Positions 33,816-45,192 of a stretch of DNA of 64,000 nucleotides are shown piece by piece. Location: NCBI GenBank assembly GCA_033675265.1, contig JAUJYZ010001210.1, forward strand, positions 573,501 to 637,500, written 5' to 3'. The notes beneath the pieces are model-generated. The model was not told where the DNA came from and ran no database searches. It was given only the letters and a program-made list of their open reading frames with translations. The stretch is from Actinostola sp. cb2023 (taxonomy: Eukaryota; Cnidaria; Anthozoa; Actiniaria; Actinostolidae). A program made the position numbers and the translations under genes. Positions within the stretch are counted from its first letter, which is position 1, and the number at the start of each line of letters is the position of its first letter.

Positions 33816-34271
33816 AGTGCCTATGACGCTTATTTTTTATTTTAAAAATCGATTGCATATGAAGTGAATAGTGGGATGGTTCAGTATTTTGTGATTTGAG
33901 CTTCGCATTTGCGAGTTATAAAGGTTTGAAATCGTGATATGCTAATTTGGTGACGTCAACGTAGGCATTTGCCGTAACTTATGTATATTTTTTCAAGCAG
34001 TACTCTTTTCTGAAATGGAAAAAAAAGTTTAACATCATTTATATAAGTTGTAGAATAACATTTTGCAAGATTAAAAATGTCAGTAATTTGCACAAGGGCA
34101 CTTTTGTATAATAAATGATGCCTTCGTTGACGTCACTGAATTACCATATCAACATTTCAAACCTTTATAACTCGCAAATGCGAAGCTCAAATCACAAAAT
34201 ACTGAACCATCCCACTATTCACTTTATATGTAATCGATTTTTAAAATAAAAAAATAAGCGTCATAGGCACT
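33816..34271. mobile_element. TTAA MITE with about 140 bp TIRs
   Basis: AGTGCCTATGACGCTTATTT and its inverse form long arms (through AACCTTTATAACTCGCAAAT) around a central region of about 180 bp, flanked by TTAA at 33812-33815 and 34272-34275. Arms are nearly identical, so it is young. Confidence 0.9.
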
Positions 34272-34646
34272 TTAAATGTTGTCCCTTTCTTTTTCCCTAA
34301 TGCTCATTATCTGCAATAATTATTGTAATATGTTTTAAACACAAAATATTAAATTGATGCCTCCCAGTGGAGTTTGGAATGCTGTTTATATACAATTACC
34401 TTTGGATTGGTAGGACTGAAATTGTAGGGTTGCCGCCACTCTTTCTAATTCTGCTTTTTGACCTACAAGATAATATTATAACAATTAAATTAAAAATAGT
34501 TAGAATAATAATAATAGAACTAGCCATTTTCATAAGGAGCCGTACGTTTAGGTCAAACCTCCCCCCCCCCTCAACGTCCACCTATTGTTTGACCTAATTT
34601 ATGCACTTTTGAGTAGGCTAGATATTTCCAGCCGTACACAAGAGTA

Positions 34647-34760
34647 AAAATATCAGCTGGCATTCACAAACGCGGTTTACAATGATAATTTTGAAAACAC
34701 CCTCCAAAAGCAGAATAGTTGAATTAGTATTTGTGTTAAACACAATAAAATTCAATAAAA
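34647..34760. repeat. Dispersed repeat, copy 2
   Basis: Same-orientation partner of 32433-32550. Confidence 0.8.
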
Positions 34761-35694
34761 TTATGGCAAACTGGTCATGGCAATGGAAATTTTCCATTCT
34801 TTTTCTGTAACTGTCGATTGCAATGTGCGGCGACCTAGTTTCCAACTTATACCCAGACTAATAAAATGTGAAGTCATGTCTTCTTCACAGTTTAACAATG
34901 GAACAATTATAGAATTGCCACCAAACGAACCACATATTGCATTTTCTGAACCAAACGAACAATTCATAGATGCACTCATGATGGGTTCAAAATGATAAAT
35001 GAACAGGAATTGGTATTGCGACAGACTGGGCGACAGACAAAACGACACACTAATAATTTATGCAAATTAAGATTGAGAAATCACCGCTTGTTTTCGAAGT
35101 CAATTGAATGAAAAGTAATTAATGGTTTCAATCTATTGATGAGAAGAATTTGAATACACTGGCATTTGAATCGATATGTATTCTATCCGCGAATAAACGA
35201 ATTTCAAAGAACACCAGTCACTTGCGTGACACGAATGTCTCTAGCTGTTGACACAAGGTTACATTAATATTTTACATGTTAAACAATTGTATTTATTTTC
35301 TAATGATGATTTGGATATAAAGTCAGTAATATCAGATATATTGTACCTATTGTCCAACATATGCTTTTGCCTCCTGTAGATTCTGTTTTTCTTTTGTGCA
35401 AACGTTGCAGAAGCGTAAATATTCTGCACTGATACATGCAATACCTGTATATTTTGGCCAATGTATTGAATGATTGTGGCATAATCGCCACGGCCATAAA
35501 GGTTTGAAGATTGTAATATTAGGTTATCCTCCGGAAGATTTGATTTAATGTACTTGGCACATCCCGCATCTTATTGACTAAAAAGTTGTTGTTGCTGAGC
35601 ATGTTGAAGAAAAGAATACTGGTTTAATGTTAAGACAAAGTAGAAATCACAGACATTTAAGAACAATCAATATATTGGTATAACTTACTGACGC

Positions 35695-35752
35695 ATTGCA
35701 GGGGCCGAGTTCCCAGGCTTGCTGAGTGAATGGCACAAACTCTTCTGCCATT
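35695..35752 (-). CDS. Possible first exon of an unidentified gene
   Basis: Minus strand ATG followed by AEEFVPFTQQAWELGPCNAS and a perfect GTAAGT donor. The short length makes this tentative. A C-x2-C-containing exon-like frame (ISAEYLRFCNVCTKEKQNLQ) after an ATACAG acceptor lies downstream at about 35440-35345, but phase was not proven. Confidence 0.3.
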
Positions 35753-35849
35753 TTCAAAAGTGCCACGTCGAGCAATATGCAAAACAGCATCCTTTGGTAA
35801 GAACTAATTACTCTACATTTATTGGCTAATAAAAAAATCATGTGCGAAT

Positions 35850-37400
35850 GTAATCAATCGTATTCGTGCATTTTTCGTGGTCCTTTTGTTTTAATTAGCA
35901 GAAATCCAAAGATGTTCACATTCCATACAATCGTTCATGTCACCTATTGTTTTAGCATGCATGAAGTTCAAAATTAGTGTTAAAGCAAAAAACTCTAATG
36001 AAAGTGATCCAGTCAACTTAAACTGTTTTCCATTTTTTGTACAAAGTAATAAATGTTGGCTCTATCTGGGTTTGCTAACACTTCATAGGGATTCAGAAAT
36101 TAAAGTAGACTAAATATTTTCTCTTTGGTTTCCTTGGTTGCTGTAGCGGTTAAGGTGACTCACAGTAGTTTTTAACTGATCACACTTCTACTTTTCATTT
36201 GGTGAATTGATAGACTTATCCTAGACCGATCAAAACGACTTTTGCACCAGTTATCAGGTAAAGATGGAAATTTAGAATTATATCAATTTCAGCTCAATCG
36301 AAGTTTCCTTGGCAACGATAAACAAAGATCGTTGAAATCAGTTTAAAAATGAAATCAGTGTTAACAAAGATATCGCGTCCACAAAGACAATTATATATAG
36401 TACTGAATTGATCAGAGTGCAAATTAATGACTTTAAAACGCTCACACACACTTAAAAGAACTTCATGTAGCGTATTGACTTCCAAACTTCGTTTCCCGTC
36501 CGCCATCTTGGATTTTGACATGCATGCGACTATTTTAATCTATGCAGCATGTGACATCATCAGTATGGAATTTCTACGCTCATTGCTCAGATGTCTCTTT
36601 CGCGGGGACACAGTGGGGAGCAAAAAGACGTCTGTTTCTCAGGCTAGTGAATTCTGTCCTTTTGATATTTTGAAGTTTTAAAATTGCTTTAAATAAAGAT
36701 TAATATTTACTGGAGTCATGTATGTCATTTATTTGGCGATTAGAGCTGTTTTTAGCGAGTTTTGGGACAAAGTGTAACTCAACTTTTCGTTTGTCTTCAG
36801 TGAAAATTTATAAATTGTGACAAGTGACACCAGCCCATTGCCTACTTTGTGTTTTTTTTTTTTAGACACTAGAGAGCAAGCTACACTTTGTTTACACTAT
36901 TTTTTTAAACTCCCACTTGAGTTTTGCTATGATTGAATGATTGTTCTGATGTACACGAAATATCCGATTAAAAGCATTACAAAGCAGTTACTTACATAAA
37001 TAGAATATTAACATTTAGTAAACAACAAATAAAACCTCAATGGTGGCACTACACTGCCAAAGTTGGCAGGCCCGCCAACTCAGTTTAGGTGGCTGAAATT
37101 CTGGCTAAACCGTAAACTGTCCTATGTAAATTGTGAAAATCTGAAATATGAATTCGTTAGTTTTGTCAACGTCCCAGTGAGCAACTGCCTCGTCTACCTT
37201 GTCCTCTTCCATCTTGATAAGTCACCTCTATCCTGCACCCCAACAAATGACGGAAAAGGCGGGAAACGTACACAGCCTTATAGGCTTCGACACGTTCTGT
37301 GAATTGATGTGATTGATCCATCAGTACACGCATTTCGATGTGATTGGCTATAAACTGGAAACCTTGTATGACGTTTTATAAACATGTGATGTTTGTCATG
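35850..37400. other. No gene recognised
   Basis: AT-rich non-coding sequence. Short open frames show no domain, splice pattern or repeat boundary that I can defend. Confidence 0.5.
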
Positions 37401-37429
37401 TCAGTGTTATGAATTGTTGCAAATATTTT

Positions 37430-37985
37430 AATACTGAACTTCGGCTGGAATTTCTCGTGATGAATCCTTCTGCTGGAAATTGGCTCAGAACAGATATAAG
37501 AAACTGTTGTTGTCCTGAAAAATCTTGTAATCATGTCCATTGTCCATGCAATCGATGTAATGGCAAAGCTATTCCTAGTTCGACAGAGTCGAGACACTGG
37601 CGATTACAACATAAAATTCTAAAATCAATAAACGCGATTGATAACCATGACACCATGAATGTACAAATAAATGAAATAGAAGAAAGTGAACAAACTTCTG
37701 AGGATCAGGCACCGGATGCTTTGGGAGGACATGATGGTCAATGACATCAACATAGGCGAAAACAACGATGATGCCAGTGAGGATTTTAATGTAAAGAAAG
37801 TAGTAATCGAGGCAATCCTATCCTTGAAGATATGCAATCGATTGAAAGCACAATGGGCTCTATCAAGGACTTTGAGGAAATGCTATCGGTTGGCAGGAAA
37901 TGATACTGTGAAGGTCTTGGAGATCTATGCGATTCCAATATTGTAAATGCAGAATGGCCAAACAGCTGGGCTGAGGTGCATCAAC
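37430..37985 (+). pseudogene. Transposon-type ORF with HCPC cysteine motif
   Basis: Plus strand NCCCPEKSCNHVHCPCNRCNGKAIPSSTESRHW begins the readable part. An acidic linker then shifts frame near 37740, and the third frame reads NPILEDMQSIESTMGSIKDFEE, a stop, LGDLCDSN and AEWPNSWAEVHQLD. The HCPCxxCNGK + HW motif recurs in marine-invertebrate transposon proteins whose exact superfamily I cannot name. It ends where the THAP/DDE gene begins, which suggests that element inserted into it. Confidence 0.5.
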
Positions 37986-37989
37986 TCGA

Positions 37990-39640
37990 TGCCTTTACAT
38001 TGTTGTGTTCCCGAGTGTACCTTTAAAGGGTATCGATCAGCCTGTGGAGAAAAAATATCGTTCTTTAATTTCCCGAAGGATGCGAATTTACGTAAGAAGT
38101 GGATCCATGTCATTCGAAGAGACCCTGGAAAGGATTTCCAGCTTACAGCTCGGACCAAAGTTTGTTCCAGAGATTTCAAAGCGACCGAATTGAAGAAATC
38201 CCTCAATGGTATCATAACTCTGAAGCTAGGAAGTGTCCCATCAAAGTTTGGATGGTCGCTTGAATCTCCATAAAAGAGAATATCCCCTGCCAAACGGATA
38301 CCTACATGTATTAATACACCGTCACAAGCTACATGTAGTGTTGAACCAGAACCCCCAGACTGGCCAGAGTCAGAAGACGAGCTAAGTGAAATCAAGAAAG
38401 ATGCCGTCTTGGAAGAAAGAGTTATGGAGCTCGAAAGAGAGTTAAGTAGACTTCAAATGGAGAAGGAAAGACTTGAGAAAATAATGTCCCAGCTCGAAAC
38501 AGAGCGTCATGAAACACTTGGAGAGTTGTTTAACAAAGAGGAAAATCTAAATCTAAATTTAATTCAGAAAGCTGAAGGAGAAAAGAAATATCAACTCTTA
38601 AAGAAACAACTTGACAGTGCAGAATCTATTTAAATTAGAAAATATAAAATCCGATGAGAACATTATATTTTATACAGGCTTTCCAAACTTCAAAACCTTC
38701 TTAGCAGTATTCGAGTTTCTAAACACTGGAGACAAAGGTGAGAATGTGAGATACTACTCAACTAAAAATAAGGAAGTAACTGGTAACTTTTATGATGATG
38801 ATGATGATGATGATGATAATGATTATGATGAAGAGGAGGATGATACCGATACCAATGGAAGGGGAAGAAGAAGGTTGGGTAGACCAAGAAAGCTAAAACC
38901 CATCGAGAAGTTCTTCATTGTTATGTGCAGGCTGAGAAGGGGATTTGCTGAACTCCATTTAGCACACCTATTCAGAGTTTCACAGTCAACAATCAGCCGA
39001 TTATTCATTTCATATATAAATTACATGTATCTAAAGTTTGACCAAGTTTGTATATGGCCATCCAAGGATATTGTACAAAGAACAATGCATGAAGCATTCA
39101 AACAGAAGTACCCTTCAACTTGGTTAATAATTGACTGCACTGAAATCCGGTGTGAGATGCCCAGTGGATTGTTACTGAACACAGAGCTATTCAGTTCTTA
39201 TAAGAATCATGTCACATTCCAAGCCTTGCTAGGCATTGCTCCAAGTGGTGCCATGACTTTCATTAGTCAATTATACACTGGAAATATTTCAGATAGAGAA
39301 CTTGTGACAAGAAGTGGTTTTCTTGACCTGAAGTTTGAAGATGGTGATTCAGTGATGGCCAATAAAGGTTTCACAATTCAAGACATTCTTCCCTTAGGAG
39401 TGTCACTTAACATCCCTCCATTTCTTTGAGAAAATGCTCAGATGTCAAAGGAAGATGTAATCAGGACCCATTGCCAGTGTCCGAATTCACATCGAGAGGG
39501 CGATAAACACAATCAAGAATTTCCATATTTGGGATGGTGTAGTACCATTGAGCTTAATTGGGGTAGTAAATCAGATGTGGAGTGTAAGTGCTTTTCTTTG
39601 TAATGCCCATGATACTCTTATCTCAGCTTAGTTTCACAAT
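37990..39640 (+). pseudogene. THAP + coiled coil + DDE_Tnp_4 transposase, broken
   Basis: Plus strand. An ATG near 37990 starts a THAP zinc finger (MPLHCCVPECTFKGY...ISFFNFPKD...KKWIHVIRRDPG...TKVCSRDF...). An in-frame TAA at 38271-38273 interrupts it. The same frame continues into a coiled coil (VMELERELSRLQMEKERLEKI). A one-base shift at about 38630 leads to the catalytic part: HLAHLFRVSQSTISRLF, then STWLIIDCTEIRCEMPSG (first Asp), FQALLGIAPSGAMTFISQLY, and GDSVMANKGFTIQD, where the family has MADKGF, so the second catalytic Asp is Asn. A TGA at 39427 and another shift precede IHIERAINTIKNF (Glu). The domain order is that of a THAP-type DDE_4 (IS5/Harbinger-related) transposase. It is inactive. 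Confidence 0.85.
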
Positions 39641-39841
39641 CTGACTTACAAGTCCAAGATTAAAGAGGAAACATGAACATGACAATAATGACAAAGCACA
39701 CACACTTTAGGTCTTATTTACAACCCTAATTAACTTCCTAGACTATATTATTTATATTATCATTATTACTCGATGGGCTTAAGCCTGATCGAGTTTTAAA
39801 ATATTTAAAATATTAATATTTAATAATAATTTCCACTATTT

Positions 39842-40061
39842 CAGTGCGAATCGAAAAACCGTGGGCACCCAGAAATAGTCCAGAAATAGTTTATTGTTCG
39901 TTGTACAATCAGAAACGACTCTCTATGACTAACTGCAAGAAGTTTATCTGACTACAAATTAGTCGAACTTCGTGCAGTTAGAGAGTTATTTCAGATTGTT
40001 CAACGAATAATAAACGATTTCTGAAATATTTCTGAGTGCCCACGGTTTTCGATTTGCACTG
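39842..40061. mobile_element. Foldback MITE between DDE and YqaJ genes
   Basis: Left arm from CAGTGCGAATCGAAAAACCG and inverse right arm ending CGATTTGCACTG. Arms of about 100 bp with a short loop. It lies between the two convergent transposon genes. Confidence 0.85.
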
Positions 40062-40221
40062 TAACAATAATACAACTACTGTAGTAGTTTGCAGTAGATA
40101 GATGGATCCAAAGAAGTTAATGATTTCCAGTTTTTACATGTAATAAGATCAAACACTATTTTTATGACATTTGCATCTCTAACTTGTAAGTTGCATATTG
40201 AACTCAAGCATCAAGAAAATA

Positions 40222-41474
40222 CTACTCACTTCTCTCTTTACAAAATTCTGCTGCTGCAGTTTTAATGAATCTGTCAAAAAAATATGCTTGCAATTTACCC
40301 TTGATTGTGTCCCAGAATTGTAGGTTAAATGGAATTCTTTGGATACTCATCCCAACATTTGTATAAATGACAAAGTCACACCAGTTCACTCCAGTAACTC
40401 CAAGTTGACCTTGCACCTGGTAGTAGTATTGGTGATTCTCCTTCAGTTTTGGTTTCCCATTAACCTCTTCACAGAAGTATGTTCTGTCTGAGCATGCCTC
40501 AAGAGGGGTGACATGAAACTTTGTTTGGGGGCACTTTATTTCCACTAAACCATATGGATCTTCACAGCCTGCATCAATAACTTTGCTATCTGGAAAAGCT
40601 CCAAGAAAGGGTGCATCCATACTTACTACTAGGCCTGAATTGAATAGTATAACAGGTCTTCTGCTTGAATACATATATTTTTGATATTGCCTCAAGGCTA
40701 TGGGTTCATATTTGTTACCATGTGCTATGTACTTTGAGCAAATGTTTGGAGGATGTAGCAGATTGTTTACTAATGTGTCATTGTCTATTGCAAATTGTCT
40801 TAAAATTGGATGCAGTGAATCTGTGTCTTCTCTCATTTTTCCATTCATCTGATATTGATTGTCCATAAGTTTTTTCCTCAATGTTATTTAACTTATCTGC
40901 ATCCACACAGAGAGAAGTAAGTAGAGTGTTTTGTTGCTGTTCCAGTAGATCTGGTAGCTTGTATTCCACCATAGACTTGAGACTTGAGGGGAAACTTGGG
41001 ATATTCTGTAGGGGCTTCTCTTATAGTATCTGGGTTAATTCTTCCCATAGATTCAATTTCACAAAATACGTTGAAGTTTGACTCTATAAATTGAAGTTGA
41101 TAACTTACAAAGGAGCCAGATGGACTTTTCCCAAATTTTGTTTCCTTGAAGTCAGTTTTGTCAGTAGGGGTCAGAATCTGAGCTAAGGGCATGTTAGGGT
41201 TTATGTTCATTAGGTCAGCTTTCAACTTTATTTCATCTGTAGTTTGAGATTTTAAGTTATTTCTTGCTTCATAAAGAAGACACTTCAAGCCTGTATCTCT
41301 TGATGTTGCTAAAGAATCCTCTAAGTTAGTCTTCTTTACAATTATTTCCATGACTGGCTTTGGTGTTATGTTATCACCTCTGCCTGATTTATGCCAGAGC
41401 TGAAGAGATGAAGTGCATGCAACAGTTGGGTTAATGTCATCCTCTCTGTGCAGTTCCTTTGTATCTTTGCACTC
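40222..41474 (-). pseudogene. YqaJ-type exonuclease (PD-(D/E)XK), frameshifted
   Basis: Minus strand from an acceptor (TTGTAG) at 41475: ECKDTKELHRED..., then MEIIVKKTNLED. A 7 bp tandem duplication (CAAGTCT twice, about 40980) shifts the frame before MVEYKLPDLLEQQQ, EEKTYGQSISDEWKNERRHR and FTASNFKTICNR. A second shift near 40780 precedes NNLLHPPNICSKYIAHGNKYEPIA. The nuclease core follows: LGAFPDSKVID (Asp), GLVEIKCP (E-x-K) and HQYYYQVQGQ. YqaJ enzymes are lambda-exonuclease-like DNases; in animals many are transposon-borne. The gene faces the THAP-DDE gene tail to tail, so the two probably form one transposon. More 5' exons (41500-42000) are unclear. Confidence 0.85.
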
Positions 41475-41899
41475 CTACAACGAGAATTTACAAAGCTTTA
41501 GCATCAAGGCTAATACATGATTACAAAAGCCGACTTTACCAGCCGACTTTACGTCTCTTTCAGAATTCAGGCGAAAACAACTCGAAATCCAGCTGATCCC
41601 GGAAACCCACAAAATACGCCTCAACCCTCAAATAACTATCAATATATATTTGTAGTTCAAAGAGGGAAATATAAAACATACAGCATTGATCACGAAAGAT
41701 AACTGCAAAGACATGTGTTGGTTCCATGCTCATACATGCCCTAATGTCTTCTTCAAGGAGTTTCTCGTCAGTCACCGAAAATCCACGAGTTCACCATTGG
41801 GTGCCTTTGATTTTTTAAAGGTGTGTGTAAAGCTAGCTGCATGTACACCATCTGAAGTGGCACACACCGTTGGAAAAAAATCCTTGTGGCAAAAAAGCT

Positions 41900-42000
41900 T
41901 ATTAATAGAAAGAGTTTTAAAAACACCAGAGTTTGCAGCAGCCACTTCGTATTTGGAAAGGCTCTTGAGGACCATCAGCATCCTGAACTCTGGTTCAGGG
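41900..42000 (+). pseudogene. THAP-like C-terminal half
   Basis: Plus strand KSFKNTRVCSSHFVFGKALE...HPELW resembles the second half of a THAP zinc finger (TRVCS.HF..G....HP.LW). The opposite strand is also open here, so the orientation is not certain. Confidence 0.3.
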
Positions 42001-42458
42001 GATATGATGCAGAGAGAGAAACAAGTAACATCGGTGTCTGTGAAACAATTCAGAAGCTAGAAGAGAATGCCGGAGTAAACGATAATGGAGAGTAAATATT
42101 TTTGACAACCCGAGGTGGATCAATCAAAAGAAAGTGAAATGTTGTGAGTCAGAGGAGGTTGAGCGAGGCCCGCAAGGGATTGTGGACCAAAAAGTGATTT
42201 GTGCTCACTTGAGCTTGGTCGCGGTAGAGTGAGGATGTCTCAGTTCGTGTATAATCGGCTCTCCCCCTTTCCCTGCCCCAGAGAGCCTGGCTACGCAGGC
42301 TACTCTCCCTTCTTCGAGTACCGTAAACCTTTATTGTAATCTGTGCTAGTTTCGTTCTATCATATAGCTTCGTCTAACGTATAACTAGGAGTTATTTCTA
42401 TTGAATTACTGTGTCCGGTACGATCCGTATCGCGGTCCTTTGGCTTTGCATAATATTA

Positions 42459-42731
42459 ATGGATGCCATAACTGTGGAAACGTTTTGTGTTGATTTTCTT
42501 GAAACTTCTCAACTATTGTACCTACACTGCGTAGATTTTCAGTTTGTACATAATTTCACTATCAAATCTTTGCCATTCATGACTTTGAAAGTAGTAGGCG
42601 GCCATGTCAGTTTTCCTCTCAAGCTTCGTGAACGACGAATTCTTTTGTTTCCAGACGGAGAGAAAGTCAGAGAACTGACTGAGAAAAGCTCTCCCTGTAT
42701 TATTCAAGTAACCACTTGTTGTAACATCGAG
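42459..42731 (+). CDS. Possible exon ending at a GTAAGC donor
   Basis: Plus strand open frame from ATG (MDAITVETFCVDFLETSQLL) to SPCIIQVTTCCNIE, followed by GTAAGC. Several cysteines and alternating hydrophobic residues suggest a secreted or folded extracellular piece, but no family is recognised and the start is a guess. Confidence 0.25.
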
Positions 42732-43105
42732 GTAAGCAATGATATTTTATCATATTATCTGACTTGTTTTTTTTTGGTCGAACATGTTAGCAAAGCTTAA
42801 AACCATTAAAGCTTACTCAATCAATCCTCTCGTTTTTAAAAAGTTATTAAAAGGTGCATAACTTCTCTAATAGATCTGTCGTTTTGTCATTGATTTCATT
42901 CACTGTGTTTGCAGTAAGCTTACCTGTAGTTTATACGATGCAATGTTTCACATTTCAAATGACTCAGTATTTGTTCCTTAGATGATGTATATATTTTTTG
43001 TTTATTGCATTCTAGGTTTTCTGGAATTCTCAGAAGCAATGTTTGCTTATCTGGGAATTTGTTGTCCAGGATAGCCAAAAATCAGCTACACTTTTGGCAC
43101 CTGGA

Positions 43106-43502
43106 GGGGGGGGGGGGGGGGGGGGGTTATTACTTGGTCTGGGTTATGATAATAGGGGTGTCCCGCTGGGGTCCATAAAGCCTGACCCTGTTCAAGACAG
43201 TCTGTAAAAAGTTGTCCCTATCTAAGACTTGAGGGAAATTCTCTACCCTATTTTAGACAGTTATTGACAATGATGAACTTAGTGTCTAGTTAGTAGTAAT
43301 CCTGATAGTAATGCACTTTATTTCCAAAAAAACAAAATTTAATACCCTAAGACTCTAAAAACTGAAAATTACGATCCTTGTCAGAATTACAGACCCTATT
43401 CAAGACAATTTAGGGTGAAATGCATACCCTATCTAAGACCAAAAGCTCAAAAACCATACCCTATCCAGCGGCACATCCCTGTATAGAAAATATATGGTAG
43501 TA

Positions 43503-43531
<29 letters not shown>
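43106..43531. mobile_element. TIR element bounded by poly(G) and poly(C) tracts
   Basis: A 21 bp G run (43106-43126) and a 28 bp C run (43504-43531) bracket an element whose inner ends are inverted (GGGGTGTCCCGCTGG and CCAGCGGCACATCCC). The interior holds irregular repeats of CCCTATCTAAGAC / CTGTTCAAGAC type. A hAT-like non-autonomous element is my best guess. Confidence 0.6.
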
Positions 43532-43533
<2 letters not shown>

Positions 43534-44195
43534 TACCACATCCTACCATGCCATTGGCTGGACATCATTTCGACACATTGCTGCTTGATTTAAGGGTGAG
43601 GTCACATGACCTTAGAGCATATGGCCTATCTACTATTTATGCTCACTACTTTTTTGGCATTTACTAATTGTGTACCAGACACTGCCTATGCAATTCAATG
43701 GAAACAACAAAAAGCAGTCCAAGTTATACAATAGAATGAAGCTAACACAGAATACAAATGTTTGCGGTACCCGAAGGAGCCACCTTTTGATAGGTCAGTA
43801 CAATGTAGTTCATTGGTACCAGTATATTTATATACTTGAAACTACTACAGTGCAGTATATGAAGACTGGCATGTTTAAATGTACTGTTTAATAAACGAGC
43901 AGGAGTGTTTTATCAGGTTTAAAACCATGAGGCAAAGCATGTGACCGATTTGACAACCCTGATTGGACCAATTAAATTGCTCATGAAATATAAATGAGTT
44001 TTAGAAAATGAAATTGAAACTGGATGATAAGTTCATAAAATATATGTACATGCACTTCTATATACAAGATAACATTAAAATCACATTTGATGAAAATGAA
44101 AATCATGTTTATTTTCTTCATCTATTCAAACTGTTGTATTCTGTAAAGGTAATATAAATTATATTTACATATATAAAATAAATAATATTTAATTA

Positions 44196-44392
44196 TATAC
44201 ACCTGTTTTCAAAAACGTTGTCCATTTACAAAAAAACAAAATAGTAAATAGTAGAAAGGAATTAATTAGAGAAACAACAATGAGCCACAGTTCTGCATGA
44301 TTGAATTTCTTTTGTTTCTCTAATTAATTCCTTTCTACTATTTACTATTTTGTATTTTGTAAATGGACAACGTTTTTGAAAATAGGTGTATA
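44196..44392. mobile_element. Foldback MITE
   Basis: TATACACCTGTTTTCAAAAA and its inverse lead arms of about 85 bp (through GAAAGGAATTAATTAGAGAA) with a loop of about 35 bp. Confidence 0.85.
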
Positions 44393-44570
44393 TTATATAC
44401 AGTGTACAGCGATTTGCAAAAATTCTATAAAATCTAATATATCGATATATCGATATATAGTAATTTGCATAATCCTAATTCTTTGATTTTATGTACAGTA
44501 AACATCCAAGGTGGATGGTTTGGTGGCTGGCCCTTACCAACTTTTACATCTTCATCATTCACATAGTCAA

Positions 44571-44895
44571 TTCTCTACTTTCTCATAGCACATAACAGGG
44601 GCGTAGGCAGGGGGTCACAGGGTGCCTGTGACCCCCCTTCCTCTGGGTCTACTCTTTAAATTTATATGTTTGAGGAGGGGAGGGGAGGGGGGATTTGGTG
44701 GTGAACGATATGGAGTGTGACTCCCCCAATGGAAAATCCTGGCTATGCCCCTGCATAATGCTTTGCGCCTTGGGGGGTAATACAAAAGAAAATGGTGAAT
44801 ATTGCATAATTACATGATTGACGGAAAGCTCCCATTTTCTTTTTGTATTACCCCCAAGGCACAAAGCATTATGTGCTATGAGAAAGTAGAGAATG
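44571..44895. mobile_element. Palindromic MITE interrupted by a hAT-like MITE
   Basis: TTCTCTACTTTCTCATAGCA is inverted at 44874-44895, and the arms continue through GCCTTGGGGGTAATACAAAA. The left arm is broken by the insertion at 44596-44753 and the intact right arm shows the uninterrupted sequence. Confidence 0.85.
44596..44753. mobile_element. CAGGGGCG...CCCCTG MITE with CATAA duplication
   Basis: 158 bp with termini CAGGGGCGTAGGCAGG and CTGGCTATGCCCCTG, flanked by CATAA at 44591-44595 and 44754-44758. The right arm of the host palindrome has a single CATAA, which proves insertion. Confidence 0.85.
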
Positions 44896-45006
44896 CCATA
44901 TTCTTCCTCTGCATATTCCAAAGTTGGGAATTTTGGTTTAAGAACTCTGATTACCTTGTCACGACAGGCAGTCCCTTAAATCAAAACCAGATAAATTATT
45001 TTAATT

Positions 45007-45192
45007 TCATGGATCATATAATGCCATATTCATACAGGGTGGTTTATAAGCAGAACTAGACACAGCTTTTGAGCATTGCTCCCAAAAGTATTCATTCTTG
45101 TGTGTTGGCCACACATTGTTTTCAGAGTAGAGTGCCACATATTTGACAAGTTCTTTCAATTCTATAGTTGACCAAGGATTTGTTTTTTTAGA
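45007..45192 (-). CDS. Myb/SANT-like exon
   Basis: Minus strand from an ATCAG acceptor: SKKTNPWSTIELKELVKYVA, LYSENNVWPTHKNEYFWEQCSKAV, ending ALYDP-stop. The W..(20)..W..N..FW..C spacing fits the Myb/SANT-like DNA-binding domains carried by Harbinger-type elements and their derived genes. No further exon could be linked. It may be the last exon of a transposon accessory protein. Confidence 0.45.
   Translation of the reverse strand, partial: SKKTNPWSTIELKELVKYVALYSENNVWPTHKNEYFWEQCSKAVSSSAYKPPCMNMALYDP

Noticed and set aside
35259..35497. Overlapping minus frames near a possible first exon
   Set aside because: Different frames look equally plausible and phase with 35695-35752 could not be established, so not listed as a gene.
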